DNA from: Brasenia schreberi
Taxonomy: Eukaryota > Streptophyta > Magnoliopsida > Nymphaeales > Cabombaceae
Reading direction: 5' to 3'
DNA: 64,000 bases
Assembly: GCA_036023115.1 (NCBI GenBank)
Contig: JAYKKT010000086.1
Location: 16,445,501-16,509,500 of the forward strand
Shown: piece after piece, positions 12,902 to 24,469 of the stretch
Layout: each line of letters begins with the position of its first letter
Position numbering within the stretch: position 1 is the first letter of the stretch
Program-made: the position numbers and the translations under genes
Notes under the pieces: generated by a model
Told to the model about the DNA's origin: nothing
What the model saw: only the letters and a program-made list of their open reading frames with translations
Databases searched by the model: none

Positions 12902-13858
12902 CATCAAGTTCGATAGTGGCTCATGCTCTAATTTAATCTTTGTTCTTGTCTTTATGTGAACAAGTAATCACTTACTAAGAGATGTAAGGCTAGGAGGCCA
13001 TGCTCAGCAATGACTCTTAAAGCACCTTTCGGAAGCTTTAACATAATATTGCGCCTAAGCAGGGGTTGCTAATTGTACTTCACCAAGAGCCAAACACGAC
13101 CGGCTCCTTAATGTTAAATGAACTAACAAATAATAGCATTCCTTTTGGCTTAGGCTGCCAACTCGCAGAAGCATGCCTTTTAGATCACTCGCTCCACTCA
13201 ACTCCGAGCTGATTATTGACTGGATTTTCAATCTGCTTTTCTGGCAAGGTCGAGTACATATGATATTTATCCATGTATAATAAGATTGAGTATCATTCTG
13301 GCTCATATAAATGCTATGCCATATAAATTGGTTTGGGTTTGTATACATGTAGTATATGGTCAAGAACAACTCTCGAAAAGGTTGGCTGTGATTTAGTTTT
13401 CATATGAAAGACTGCTAACAATCAGGTTTCAACTTCAGTAAGAAAGCTGTCTTCTGCTCGCTCGTCTAATTCAAGACTTGTCTCCGCTCCTTTTCAGAAA
13501 AAAACTGAATAAGAAAAGTCATTCAAGCTAAATGAGAGCGGTACAGGTAGCATGAATTTGGTTCTTTGGGACGGCTTATGAGCCTGCAACTTTTCAGACT
13601 AATTTCTGCCCCTTTCGCTATTATCCATGAATATCAAATTCATGAGCTAACGTGGTTGTAGAGTATGAACATGTCCTGACCCGAGTTTAGTTTGAGAACG
13701 AATTTCAATTGTATCAGGTGAAGAGGCAAACGCAACCTCCTGATTCAACACCATAAAAAGCCAAAAGAATCAACACTAAGCCTACCATTTATAGTTAACA
13801 TCCACATTGAGCTTATTTTTATTTCTTGACCGAAAGAAACTAAACTGGATCAGTGAGC
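12900..13858. other. Intergenic stretch, nothing recognised
   Basis: Mixed-composition sequence between the CCCH gene and the small minus-strand gene. No frame in it has codon bias or motifs that I recognise. Confidence 0.45.
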
Positions 13859-13930
13859 TCAGAAAGAATCCGCGACCAAAATGGCCTGCCTGCACCTAGC
13901 TCGGGCCTGCTCCAGCCTCTCAGCCAAAGT
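13859..13930 (-). pseudogene. Likely former C-terminus of the small plastid-type gene
   Basis: Twenty-three in-frame codons after the TAG keep the composition of the upstream helix (Glu, Arg, Ala, Gln, then a hydrophobic ILVAD end) and finish at TGA. This suggests that the TAG is a recent nonsense change, or the site of readthrough, rather than the native end. Confidence 0.5.
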
Positions 13931-14476
13931 CTACTCTTTCTTTGCAGCCTTCACCATCTCAAGCTCCATCTCCATTAACTTTAGCACTCTGAAGAGCTCG
14001 ATCCCCAACCTGTCTTCCACCTCTCCTTTCTCTCTCAGCACCTCAGCCTCTTCTCTCACTCTCTCTGCAACTATTCTCCCAGCCTTTGACAGCAACTCAG
14101 TGCTACCATACTCTCGGCCCATCAATCCTTCGAGCTTATCCAAGAAGTCCATGATCACATAGCCTTTCTTCCTTTCCAAAGGGAGATTCTTGGTCCTCTT
14201 CCATCCGATCTCGAAGTTCGGCGACTCCGATTTGGTTAATTCCGATGGTCTTGTGTCCTTTGTTAGCTGGGTTTTGGGTCTCTTTTGGACTGAAGGGTTC
14301 TCTTCTTGTGGTTGATCAGTTGTTTCCTGCAGTTGTGGTGGGGATCGCTGAGGCTGTGAAGAGCATTTTATGGATGCTTTCTTTGATCGGTGAGAGAGTT
14401 TTACTGAGTTTGAATTGTGTAGGGAAGATAATTTGAGACTCCGGGGGAGGATGTGAAACAACGCGATGGACACCAT
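13931..14476 (-). CDS. Small probable plastid-targeted protein, uncharacterised, ends at an early TAG
   Basis: Single-exon frame of 181 residues with strong plant-gene codon use. The first 45 residues are rich in Ser, Lys and His with no acidic residue, like a chloroplast transit peptide. A Pro/Gln/Lys linker follows (about 45-90). A conserved-looking core at about 85-181 (IGWKRTKNLPLERKKGY and on) is strongly helical and Glu/Arg-rich. The ATG at 14476 is the only start that includes the transit-like region. The frame stops at TAG (13933-13931), but the same frame stays open for 23 further codons of similar charged helix (starting TLAERLEQARARC) up to TGA at 13861-13859. The full-length protein was therefore probably about 205 residues. 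I do not recognise a function and do not assign one. The upstream flank is only about 165 bp before LINE sequence starts. Confidence 0.65.
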   Translation of the reverse strand: MVSIALFHILPRSLKLSSLHNSNSVKLSHRSKKASIKCSSQPQRSPPQLQETTDQPQEENPSVQKRPKTQLTKDTRPSELTKSESPNFEIGWKRTKNLPLERKKGYVIMDFLDKLEGLMGREYGSTELLSKAGRIVAERVREEAEVLREKGEVEDRLGIELFRVLKLMEMELEMVKAAKKE

Positions 14477-14640
14477 GATCTATTGCAAGGGCCACCACAT
14501 TTTCGCCCGAATACAGTGAATAAATTGCAGAGAGGGTTCCCACATCATGGATGAGTGTAGGAAAAGAAGTTAGTCCCGCTACATTGCCGCCTAAATGTAG
14601 TGAATAATTTTCAGAGAGGGTTTATGCATTTTAAATATGG
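14477..14640. repeat. Upstream flank of the small gene with an imperfect tandem duplication
   Basis: The block TGAATAAATTGCAGAGAGGG (about 14517-14536), followed by a GGATGAGTGTAGG-AAGTTAGTCC segment, recurs as TGAATAATTTTCAGAGAGGG (about 14602-14621), followed by GGATGAATGTGGGG-AAGCTAGTCC. The period is about 85 bp. The second unit runs into the LINE. This is all that remains of the gene's proximal promoter. Confidence 0.5.
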
Positions 14641-17324
14641 ATGAATGTGGGGGGTAAGGAAGCTAGTCCTAGATAATAAGATTCGTATTGGTTCTTAGAA
14701 TATCTGAACATTATCCAGTAAGCTAATAGAGGTGATAGATACTGTGATTCAGAGAAAGATTCATATTCTATGTTTACAAGAGACAAAATGGGTTGGAGAA
14801 AAAGCAAAGGAGATAGAGGATACACGTTTTAAAACAATATGGTGATCAAATTATAACGTTGAAATTAGTGTTAGCAGTAGAGGTTTTGAATATAGTTTGT
14901 GCTTACATACCCCAAGTAGGACTAGAAGATAGTATAAAGACAACTTTTTAGAAAGAGTTAGATAAGGTGATTCAAAAGATTCCACAAAGGGAGATGATTT
15001 GTTTAGGAGGAGACTTAAATGGACATGTCGGTAAAGAGGCGTTTGGATATCAAGGTATTCATGAAAACTTTGGTTTTAGGGATATAAATGAGGAAGGTAG
15101 GGAGATTTTAAATTTTGCTATGACATTTTATCTCTTTATAGTCAATACAATCTTCAAAAAACGAGATGAACATTTAATTACTTATAAGAGTGGCTTATTA
15201 CAAATACAAATTGATTACTTTATTTGTAAAAGAAAGATAGAGCGTGTTGTAAAGATTGTAAGGTAATTCCTGGAGAAAGCTTAATCACCCAACATCGACA
15301 TTTAGTTATGGATTTACAAATAAAAAAACAGACAAAGAAGAAAAGAGTGCATCGAGCTATTCAGACTAAATGGTAGAACCTCAAAAGCGACAAAGAAGAT
15401 ATATTTAAACAGAAAGTCTTCAAGGAGATGTTTGGAATTATGTTGGTACACCCTGTGATATGTGAAACAATATGGCTATACATATTAGGAAAGTGACTAA
15501 AAATGTGTTAGGTGTATCAAAGGTAGGTGTACCGGCACAAAAAGAAGCTTGGTGGTGGAGTGAAGTAGTGCAAAATAAAATCAAGGCAAAGAGGGTATGA
15601 TACAAATTACATTATGCTAAGAAAACTAGTGAAACTTTAGAAGCTTATAAGAAAGTAAAGAAGGGAGTGAAAAAGATTGTTAGTGAAGCAAAAGCTAAAA
15701 TTTGGGAGGATTTATATAAAAAACTCAACACAAAAGAGGGTGAAAGAGATATTTTTAGGATAGCTAGGGCTAGAGATAAGAAAACTAAAGATCTTAATTG
15801 TGTTAGATGCATCAAAGGCAACGGTGAAAAAATTCTAGTGGCAAATGATGATATAAGAAATAGATGAAAAACCATTTTTATAAGCTTTTTAATGAAAATA
15901 AAGATGTTAGTATTAGCTTAGGAGAGTTAGCCAAATCAGAAAATATATAAACCACAATTTTTATCGACATATTCAAAAGAATGAAGTCAAAGAGGCTCTT
16001 AAACATATGAAGGATAGTAAATTGGTAGGACCAAACAATATTCCTATAGAAGTTTGGAAAATACTAGGAGAAATAGTAATCACTTGCCTCAGAAAACTAT
16101 TTAATGAAATATGGAGAAACCAAAAGATGCCCAAGGAATGGAGTGCGAGTACACTTATACCCATATATAAGAAACAGGGAGACATTATGAATTGTGCGAA
16201 TTATCGAGGTATCAAGTTAATGAGTCATACTATGAAATTGTGAGAAAGAATTATCGAAACGTAGGTTAAGACAAGTATCAAGTGCAACAGAGAACCGATT
16301 TGGATTCATGCTAGACAGATCTACTGTTGAAGGGATTCACCTTTTGAGATGTCTTATAGAACATTTTACAGCAAAAAACATGTGTGAGGACTCATGAAGG
16401 AATGACAGACTTCTTTGAAGTTAATATTGGATTACATCAAGGATCAACTTTAAGTCCATACTTATTTATAATGGTGATTGATGAGTTAACAAAACATATT
16501 CAAGACGAAATACCTTAGTGTATGTTATTTGCAGATGACATCGTGTTAGTGGAGGAGTCTAAGAAAAAGTTAATAGAAAATTGGAACTATGGAGAGAAAC
16601 ATTAGAAAGCAAAGGCCTCTGACTTAGTAAGACAAAGACAAAATATATGGAATGTAAGTTTGATCATTTGGTTACTTCAAAGGACATAAAAATTAAAATC
16701 GGCAATATTGTATCTCCCAAAAGGAAAGTTTTAAATACCTAGGGTCAATTTTTCAGAGTGATGGAAGAATCGATGGAGATGTTACACATAGAATTAGTAC
16801 TAGTTGCTTAGAATGGAGAGGAGCATCAGGTATTCTTTGTGATAAGAAGATACCATTAAAGTTAAAAGGTAAATATTATAGAGCAGCAATTAGGCCTACC
16901 ATGTTTTATGGTTGTGAGTGTTGGGCAGTTAATCATCAACATATACAAAAAATGTCTATGACAGAAATGAAGATGTTGAGATGGATGAGTGGTCATACAA
17001 GAAAAGACCGTATACATAATGAGGTTATTAGAAACAAATTAGTAGTGGCACCAATAAAAGATAAAATGAGAGAACATCGTTTAAGATGGTTTGGACATAG
17101 AAAGAATATCAAAAGAAGAACCTGTAAGAAGGTTAGAAAAACTAAATTTGGAAAGTATTAAAAGAGGTAGAGAACGACCACAAAAGTGTTGGAAAGAAAC
17201 AATAAAGAATGATCTAGCTTATTGGGAGTTAACTGCTAACATGGCAAACGATAGGGATCTGTGGAAACAAAGAATCCATGTAGCCGACCCCGTCTAGTAT
17301 GGGAAAAGGCTTAGTTGTTGTTGT
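14640..17324 (+). mobile_element. Near full-length but decayed RTE-type LINE
   Basis: The copy starts with an APE-type endonuclease remnant (about 14670-15300: LCLQETKWVGEKAKEIEDT, then ICLGGDLNGHVG). It continues with a linker (15300-15960), reverse transcriptase (15990-16700: SKLVGPNNIPIEVWKIL, [11 protein letters not shown], [12 protein letters not shown]) and a C-terminal region (16730-17290: [26 protein letters not shown]). It ends in GGGAAAAGGCTTA and (GTT)n. Several stops and frameshifts, plus a deletion in RT after about 16375, make it inactive. It is the longest copy of the family here and gives its full domain order: EN, RT, C-terminal region, GTT tail. Confidence 0.85.
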
Positions 17325-18194
17325 GTATTATTATTATTTAGAATTATTTAGAGATTATATTTGAAAGATTAGGTGGTGATAAGAGCAGCCCAATGGTTTG
17401 GGGATTGAATCTTGTGTTCCTAGGAGTTATGCATTCTTTAGTAAAACAATAATAAAAGTGATTTTCTTTGTTTTAGATTGGATTTAAATGTGTATAATTG
17501 TTAAATATTTTATTGATATTTTATTAATGTTATTTGAAATTATGAGGTATTTAATATGCTTTTAAGATAACCTTGTTTATGACCTAGTTAGTAAAGAGTA
17601 TGGTTTGATATAAAAATGTTATTAGAATGCTACATGGATATGAATTTAGATATATGGGCCCAAATAATAACTTCTCAATGTGTAGATAAAATTAGTTTTG
17701 AAACATTACATGACTCATACTTTTGTGGGGCCTCTAAAGACTTATAGGTTTCTAAGGCATTCTGACTTGGGGAGAATATAAAATATGTTCCCAGTACTCT
17801 ATTGTGAGAATCGATGAGGTTTGACCGTCATGTATGAGTGACAAAGATCGTGTCAAGGACGGTTGGACGACTCCTACAACTTGGTTTAGACATAGTATGG
17901 GGTTATAATTATTGAAATTGATGTGTATTGTTTTGAAAGTATGAATTGAAATAAAATATTGATTTGCTATGAAATGATTGTGGAACATTAAGGGGTTTAT
18001 AACTTTCTTAGTAAGCTATGGGTTGGATCTAACCTTATTATTTTATAGTTTATGTTAAAGCTAGTACTTTTATAGTGCACAATGCCGAATAACACATTTA
18101 TCGAGCTACACTTTGGGATGGTATGACATAGTTGAAAATTAATTTGTTTAGATGTTTAGGTTGATCGAGCTATACTTTGAGAGAATTTGTACAA
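17325..18194. other. Intergenic AT-rich stretch
   Basis: No coding frame recognised. Two similar short motifs occur (ATCGAGCTACACTTTGGGA near 18097 and GATCGAGCTATACTTTGAGA near 18163). The block at 17740-17900 looks like old LTR or repeat DNA, but I could not match it to anything else in the window. Confidence 0.4.
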
Positions 18195-19857
18195 ATAGAT
18201 CAACTCAAAGGAATGTGAAAGAAATAATTTTAGGATAGTTAAGGCTAGAGATAAGAAAAATAAGAATCTTTCTGTTAAATGTAGGACTAGAAGATTCTAA
18301 TGGGAAATGATGATATTAAAAATAGATGAAAAAATATTTTTATAAGTTTTTTATCAAAAATATATGTATTATTTTTAACTTAGGATAACAAACCAAATTT
18401 AAAGAGTATATAAACTACAATTTCTACCAACGTATTCAAATAAATGAAGTTAAAGATACTCTTAAATATATGAATGTTGATAAATATGTAGAATCAAACA
18501 ATATTCCTATGGAAGTATGAAAAATCATAGAAAAAACATGTATCACTTGGCTTAAAAGATTATTTAATAAAATATAGAGAAACCAAAAGATGCTTCAAGA
18601 ATAAAGGACAAATATAATTATTCTCATATAAATAAACGAGACATTAAGAATTGTACAAATTATTGGAGTATCAAGTTGATGCATCAACTATCAAATTATG
18701 GAAAAGGATTATTGAATAAAGATTGAGATAAGTATTGAGTACAAGAGATAATCAATTTGCATTTATGCTAGGGAGATCTACAATTGAGGTTGTTCACGTA
18801 TTTTGACATCTTATAGAACATTTTAAAATAAAAAAGAAGAGCTTTCACATGAGATTTATTGATATAAAAAAGCCTTGTGATAAGGTACCAAGAGATATTC
18901 TTTGGAGAACTGGCAAAAAGAGATATTTCTTTGATATGCATCAATCTTATAAGATACATGTATTATAGTGCACAAAAATGTATAAAAACTTAGGAAAGAA
19001 TGAAATATCTCTTTGAAGCTAATATTTGATTAAATTATGGATCATCTTTAAGTTCATATTTATATTGGTCATTGGGTTAACAAAATATATTCAAGAAGAA
19101 GTATCTTGGTGTATGTTATTTATAAATGGCATTGTGTTAGTCGATGAGTCTAAATAATGAATTAATAGAAAATTGGAACTATGAAGAGAAACATTAAAAA
19201 GTAAAAGCTTTCTACTTAGTAGAACAAAAATAGAATATATGGAATATAAGTTTGATCATTTGGTTGCTTTAGTTGACACAAAAATTAAAACTAACACATA
19301 TTTCATCTCTGGTAAGGAAAATTTTAAATATTTAGGGTCAATTTTTTAAAGTCATGGAAAAATTGATGGAGATGCTACATAGAATTAATGAAGGTTGGTT
19401 AAAATGAAAAAAATACATCAAGTATTTTATGTGACAATAAGATATCATTAAAGTTGAAAGGCAAATATTATCGAGTACAAATTAGACTCACTATGTTATA
19501 TGGCTTGAAATGTTGGGCAGTTAATCATCATGTACAGAAGATGGCCGTGACAAAAATGAAGATGTTGAGATGGGTGAATAACCACACAAAGAAAGATGAT
19601 ATACGTAATGAGATTTTTAGAAATAAATTTAGAGATACAATAGAAGATAAAACGAAGAGAAATCATTTAAGATGATTTAGACATATAAAAGATACCAAAA
19701 GAAGCTTCAATAAGAAGCTACAAGAGATGATGAAAATGTTAAAAAAGAAAGAAAAAGACCACAAAGGTATTAGAAGGAAATAATAAAAAATGATCTAGCA
19801 TGACACACCAATGAGCTTTATGGAACCACCTAGTATGGGAAAAGGCTTAGTTGTTTT
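18195..19857 (+). mobile_element. Highly degraded RTE LINE, RT to 3' end
   Basis: It begins in the linker before RT (TTTTAGGATAGTTAAGGCTAGAGATAAG, also present near 15750 in the longer copy). It follows RT and the C-terminal region with many stops to a tail at TATGGGAAAAGGCTTAGTTGTTTTT. The best-preserved frame is 19454-19675 (KGKYYRVQIRLTMLYGLKCW, then KMKMLRWVNNHTKKD). It is clearly older than the neighbouring copy at 14640-17324. Confidence 0.75.
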
Positions 19858-20599
19858 TGAGTTTGATATTTTATTTAAGTTGGTTAGCTATGTTTATCTT
19901 TGAATGTCATTTACGTTAATGCCCATGCGAAAAATGTTCACATGGCATCGACTCTGATTGAGTCGTAGTTGCGACTCATGCGATTGTGACAAGAATGGTT
20001 GAGCTTGTTCCAAACGATCCATGTCTACGTATACATGACTTTATAAAGTATTAAATTTGGAGTCAGATTCAGATGTGGACAAAAAAATTAAAAACCGTAT
20101 TTATTACAATTTAGGTACCCAATATTCATGGGATTGTCCCTTAGATATGTAAGAAAAGTTGAAATTTGTGTCCGAATCCAAATAGCGTAATACTACTAAA
20201 TAAAGTATTAAATTAAAAGGTTAAGTATTATAGATTGGTGATTAATCAAAATAGTTTTAGGTAAAATTTATAAGCTTAAATCAGTTAATCATTAGATACA
20301 AAAGACTGACTTCAAATTTAAATTTTTAATTAATTATTAATTTACATGAGTAACTCTTTACCTTAATATGTTATTCAATAATATTAACAAAAGTTAATCT
20401 ATTTTATATTTTTTAAGTAAAATCATTTAATATTTATTACTTTACATGTTATCAGATCTATTTAATAAATATTGAATGAATTATCTTTTCACGTAATTGG
20501 GTTTCGTATGTAAAGTAGGAGTTGCATCGTGTAGTTTTGTTAGCCGCGTTACGGAAGGCTTAAGGATTTCACCGGAAGCTGAATTATTTGCAGGTTGGT
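19858..20599. other. AT-rich intergenic stretch
   Basis: Very AT-rich (TTTAATTAATTATTAATTT type) with no coding potential and no repeat that I can name. Confidence 0.5.
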
Positions 20600-20740
20600 T
20601 GCTGTTAGGATATTTTATTCTGGAGTGGCAGTGGCCGGAAGGCCGAAGCCTAACACACACACACGGGAATCGAACTCACTACCTGCAAGTGGGCATGAGG
20701 AAGCCCTACCTGTGAACTAATAATGCTCTGGGTACTGCCA
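20600..20740 (-). mobile_element. tRNA-derived SINE-like element
   Basis: On the minus strand, a box A candidate (TAGTTCACAGG, about 20719-20709) and a good box B (GTTCGATTCC, about 20675-20666) lie in the tRNA order, followed by a (GT)n stretch and a GGCC-rich end. This is the promoter layout of a Pol III SINE. Target-site duplications were not identified. Confidence 0.5.
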
Positions 20741-21256
20741 GTGACCATCCTTGCTGGAGGAGTAGATCACCTTGCTCTAACCCTCTTGCATTCAGCCAAC
20801 AAAAATACTTATTTTTAATTAGAATCTGTTCACCCTTGAATTACAAAAGAAAAAGATTTTCTGATCGATCCTTATGTCATTTATGCAGCGGACAGATAAA
20901 GTTATATTGCATAATGGCATGATCGAGTAATGTACTCTCTACGAAAGAAAAGAAGGAAAGGAAAAGAAAATGTACTAGAAAGCAAGGATCAAGGAGTGAT
21001 TCTAGTATGACCTCCGTCCATATCCTAAGACAATGTGTGATTTTGTGGGCGTTTGATTACGAGACCGAGACTATAGAAATTGGACTACATCTTCCGTTCC
21101 AATGACCCAACCCCAAGGGCGAGCCATTAAACATTCGTGGGTTTCATAATTGAGTAAAAAGTTATGGATAATTATTTCAATTCCATAGTCCCCAGCCTCT
21201 CCCTTAAGCACCCATATACACTTGAGAAATTACTCATCGATCGATGGTAGCATTTT
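20741..21256. other. Intergenic stretch, nothing recognised
   Basis: No coding frame of note; ordinary mixed composition. Confidence 0.4.
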
Positions 21257-21400
21257 AATTCCTAGACCAATTTTTTTGGTGGTACAATGGAGAGGCTGAA
21301 GCAAGAGCAATCCCCAAGTCTCAAATCAATGCCCTTCGGCTTGTGAGTTGATCCCTTAACCACATGAGCTATTGCTCTTTGTGCAATTCCTAGACCAATT
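21257..21400 (-). mobile_element. tRNA-derived SINE with perfect 16-bp target-site duplication
   Basis: AATTCCTAGACCAATT occurs at 21257-21272 and again at 21385-21400 and flanks a 112-bp insert. On the minus strand the insert begins GCACAAAGAGCAATAGCTCA, giving box A (TAGCTCATGTGG) and box B (GATCAACTC), and ends in A-rich sequence next to the left duplicate. This layout is diagnostic of a short SINE integrated by LINE machinery. Confidence 0.8.
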
Positions 21401-22184
21401 ATGCATTCATTTATTCCCAAGCCAAGTCCCCTTCTGCATTGACTGCTTCAGGTTCCAAATTCTCATACACATCTTCTGCACCCACATTCATTTATCAAGT
21501 TTAATCCACCTACTGTGATAAAGAATCAACAGCAAAGGGATATGGTTTAGTTGACCAAATCTATAAATGCTGTAGCAACTAAAGGATGCTAAACATGTTC
21601 CCCAGTAAGCAGTCAATGCGTTGGGGCAGGTCAGGAACGGACTCACACACACACCCATAGACAACTCATGCTTCCTCCATACCATTACCCGATGGGTATG
21701 GGTTTGGGTCTTGTTTTTTTTTCTCATGGGTAATGGGGCGCCTTGTAAAGGGTACTGCCGGCAAGACTCAAGATATTCTTGACTAGTTAATTAAATTTTG
21801 TCCTCTATATTTAGATCCAAATTTCGTCTTCCATAAGCCATGTCTGATGAGAAAGGACCTGGATGAAGATAGCAGGTCCAGATCCACTAGCACAGTTGGG
21901 TCTCGTAAAACAGCTAACGTGAAGAAATTAGATTTAGTTTCTAGCAGACCCAACTCAAAATTCCAGTTGAACCAGTAAATCAAATCACGCCTATCTCGTT
22001 TATAAGTTGCTTTGGATTTTGTTTGCATTTAAATCTGGACACGAATCAGACCCATTTAAGATTGAGATGCAATGCGGCAATTGCATCCGCATTTAAATCT
22101 TGTGCGTCAAATCCTAAACTTATAGATAACCGCGTTATTCATTTGCATGTCTGTGTCACATGCTAACCCTGCTTGCAAGTAGGG
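21401..22184. other. Intergenic stretch
   Basis: No gene recognised. It contains an (AC)n run near 21640 and a short palindrome-rich piece (TACCCGATGGGTA, near 21685). Confidence 0.4.
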
Positions 22185-22935
22185 TGGCAAATCGGGTCAC
22201 TTCGGGTTTGAGTCAAAATCAGACTGACCTGGACGGTGCCAAAATTGTGTTTGGGTCCTTTTGAAGACCTGGACACGAGCTGGGTCAGGTTCGCGGTATG
22301 ATCCCAATCAACCCCTCTCCCATGCATATAAAATGTAAAAATATATATATATAAAATAACGTAGGCACCTTATACATATAAATAGATAATGTACTCTAAT
22401 ATATACATTTCAGGTCAGGTCTGGTCTGGTTCAACCAAGACCAGACTCCATATCTTGACGGGTAATTTTGAATGACTTGGACCTAACGGAGAGTTCCTAA
22501 AACCTGAACCTAGATTTTCCAACATGATTTGGAATTGGACCAACACTTCCAACTGGAACAGGACCAGACAAGAAACTCACCCGAAACAGAACAGGCAAAA
22601 CTGTACATGGAACCAGAATCGAACTGGTGACCCCTTAGTTTGCTTCCGGTTCTGGTTCCACTTTCCATTGAACCAAAACTGGATCAATCCAGAAATGACA
22701 ATTTAAGCCCTTTGTTCAGCCATTTCTCTAATATTTTTTTAAACATTTTAAATTTTTAAATAAATTTCTGGTTTTCAACGATTTATGACTCAAACCAAAG
22801 TTAGAACCGAAACTGGTGTTTCCAAACTGGAACCAGAACCAACCTGGTCCCAGTTCGGTTTGTTGGTTCCGGTTCTACTGATGATTTGAAACCGCTGCTT
22901 CCAATTTATCCAGAACTGGCCATGTTTATCTACAA
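22185..22935. repeat. GGTT/AACC-rich repeats, possibly non-autonomous DNA elements
   Basis: It starts with AGGGTGGCAAATCGGGTC, a motif often seen at the ends of plant non-autonomous hAT-like elements, and then has many GGTTC/GAACC and CAGGTC/GACCTG words through 22930 (for example GTCTGGTTCAACCAAGACC at 22420-22438). No matching inverted end or TSD could be confirmed. The class is inference. Confidence 0.35.
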
Positions 22936-23552
22936 GATCCAAACTCCAGAATATAAGAACACAAGAGGCACTCTCTTCACTTAAAGGGAATTGGACCTCA
23001 ACTTTTGGTGCTTGTGACTTCTAAGTTTTCTGTGTATCAAAGACAAAACCCATCACTAACATCAAACTATGTTTCCATAAATCCAATTTGAGTAGAAAAC
23101 GTTGGTATTAGGAGAGATGTGTGTTACCGAAACTAGACTCATGGGTTTTACACAAAACCAAGCACCTTCTTAACTCTCTTGTGATGCTATTTACCTTACA
23201 TAAAAACACATGCATTAATGTCAGTCACGAATCAAGCATAGAACCATTCCAACTCCATTGTGGCTCTTCGACTACAGTCCTAATATTGAGGCTTGGCACC
23301 ATGATTCGAACAGACCCTAATGTATAAAAAAAAAAAAAATTAGAATCAAAAGGAAAACTTTTAAGCTCACAATGACAACACGATGAGTGCATATCATGAA
23401 CCAAAAACCAAAAGGAAGCTTTGCTCCCAGACCCAAGTGGGTCAAGCTACATGCGCCTTCAAAAGAAGAACTTGTCTGTACCATTTTTTTCTCCTTCAAA
23501 ACATGATTGATTGCTAACCATCAGTTCCGGTCATTTTATAAAGATTTGAACT
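22936..23552. other. Intergenic stretch, nothing recognised
   Basis: No supported gene. It contains a short A13 run near 23327. Confidence 0.4.
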
Positions 23553-23670
23553 TTTTCTTTTTCTTTTACAATGGGGATGGCCAAAAGCTGGTGCATGCCC
23601 CCATCGTCAAACTCATGACCTTCAAATTGTGAGTCAACCCCTCCAGCCAGGTGAGCTTTGGCTCGTTGAT
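23553..23670 (-). mobile_element. Second SINE of the 21.3-kb family
   Basis: On the minus strand it reads AAGCTCACCTGG (box A) and GTTGACTC (box B), followed by GTCATGAGTTTGACGATGGG, GGGCATGCACC and a CCCCATTGTAAAAGAAAAAG tail. It aligns along its length with the SINE at 21273-21384. Flanking TTGAACTTTTT and TTCAAACTTTTA may be a decayed target-site duplication. Confidence 0.55.
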
Positions 23671-24440
23671 CACTTCAAACTTTTAACTTCATATGTATGT
23701 AGGGCATTGAATCCAATCTAATAAGATCCAAATTCCAAATCCAAGTTGAAAAAAAGGAGAAGAATTCAAGAATACAGATCTTAACTGAACGAGGTGTACA
23801 TGTTATATATATAACCAGGTTGGTTTCTTAACAAGAAAACAGAATACCAGGTTGGTTTGAGTTTGGGTCCGGTTAACACAGGTATTTGGAATTGGACGAA
23901 TGGGTTGATGAGATTGAACGGCCGCATGCTATTGGGATAAGGAGAGAAAAGCCAAACTGTTGAAATATCTGCAATAAACCCCGCTGCTTTTTACCCGAGA
24001 AGATTTCAGTACCTTTCTGTCCGATGACGATGGAAGTTGGCGCCTGTGTTTTTCCACGGCCGGTTCAAAATTCAGTGTTTAATCATTGAATGGCATGCTT
24101 GTTATTGTGGAGTTTCCGTCGACTCTTCAGCAGGTTCTTTGCTCCCGGTTGACTCTCCGGTGTGCTTCCAACTGAGGTACGCAGCAGCGGGTTTTCAAAG
24201 AGATATCATTATTTCGGTATTTCCTCTAAGTAGGTTTTGCCTTGGAAGAATGCTCTATATTTTTTACTATCTGCGCGCCTGCTCCTCTTTCCTCTCGGAT
24301 TCCCGACTGGACTTTCCTTTTCTAGAGTCCCTTATCCGGTCGGTTACGGATAGCACGGCTTCGACCTTTAATAGCCATTACAACCCTCATTAACGGCGGG
24401 ACGACTAGTCCAACCGTTTCTATTATGGGATTACCGAGAA
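23671..24440. other. Intergenic stretch with an orphan 118-codon frame
   Basis: Frame 24037-24393 (plus) is open for 118 codons in a locally GC-richer block, but it has no recognisable motif, no homology I can name and a Cys/Ser/Phe-rich composition unlike plant genes. It could be chance or an old LTR next to the copia 3' end. It is not called as a gene. Confidence 0.3.
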
Positions 24441-24469
24441 TTGTAAAATGTTTTCATTTTATAATTACT

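Noticed and set aside
12632..12936. Open frames encoding long Ile-Tyr repeats on both strands
   Set aside because: They are translations of the (TA)n microsatellite in every frame, not genes.
20666..20719. tRNA-like A and B boxes as a possible tRNA gene
   Set aside because: No cloverleaf with acceptor and anticodon stems can be formed; the layout fits a tRNA-derived SINE.
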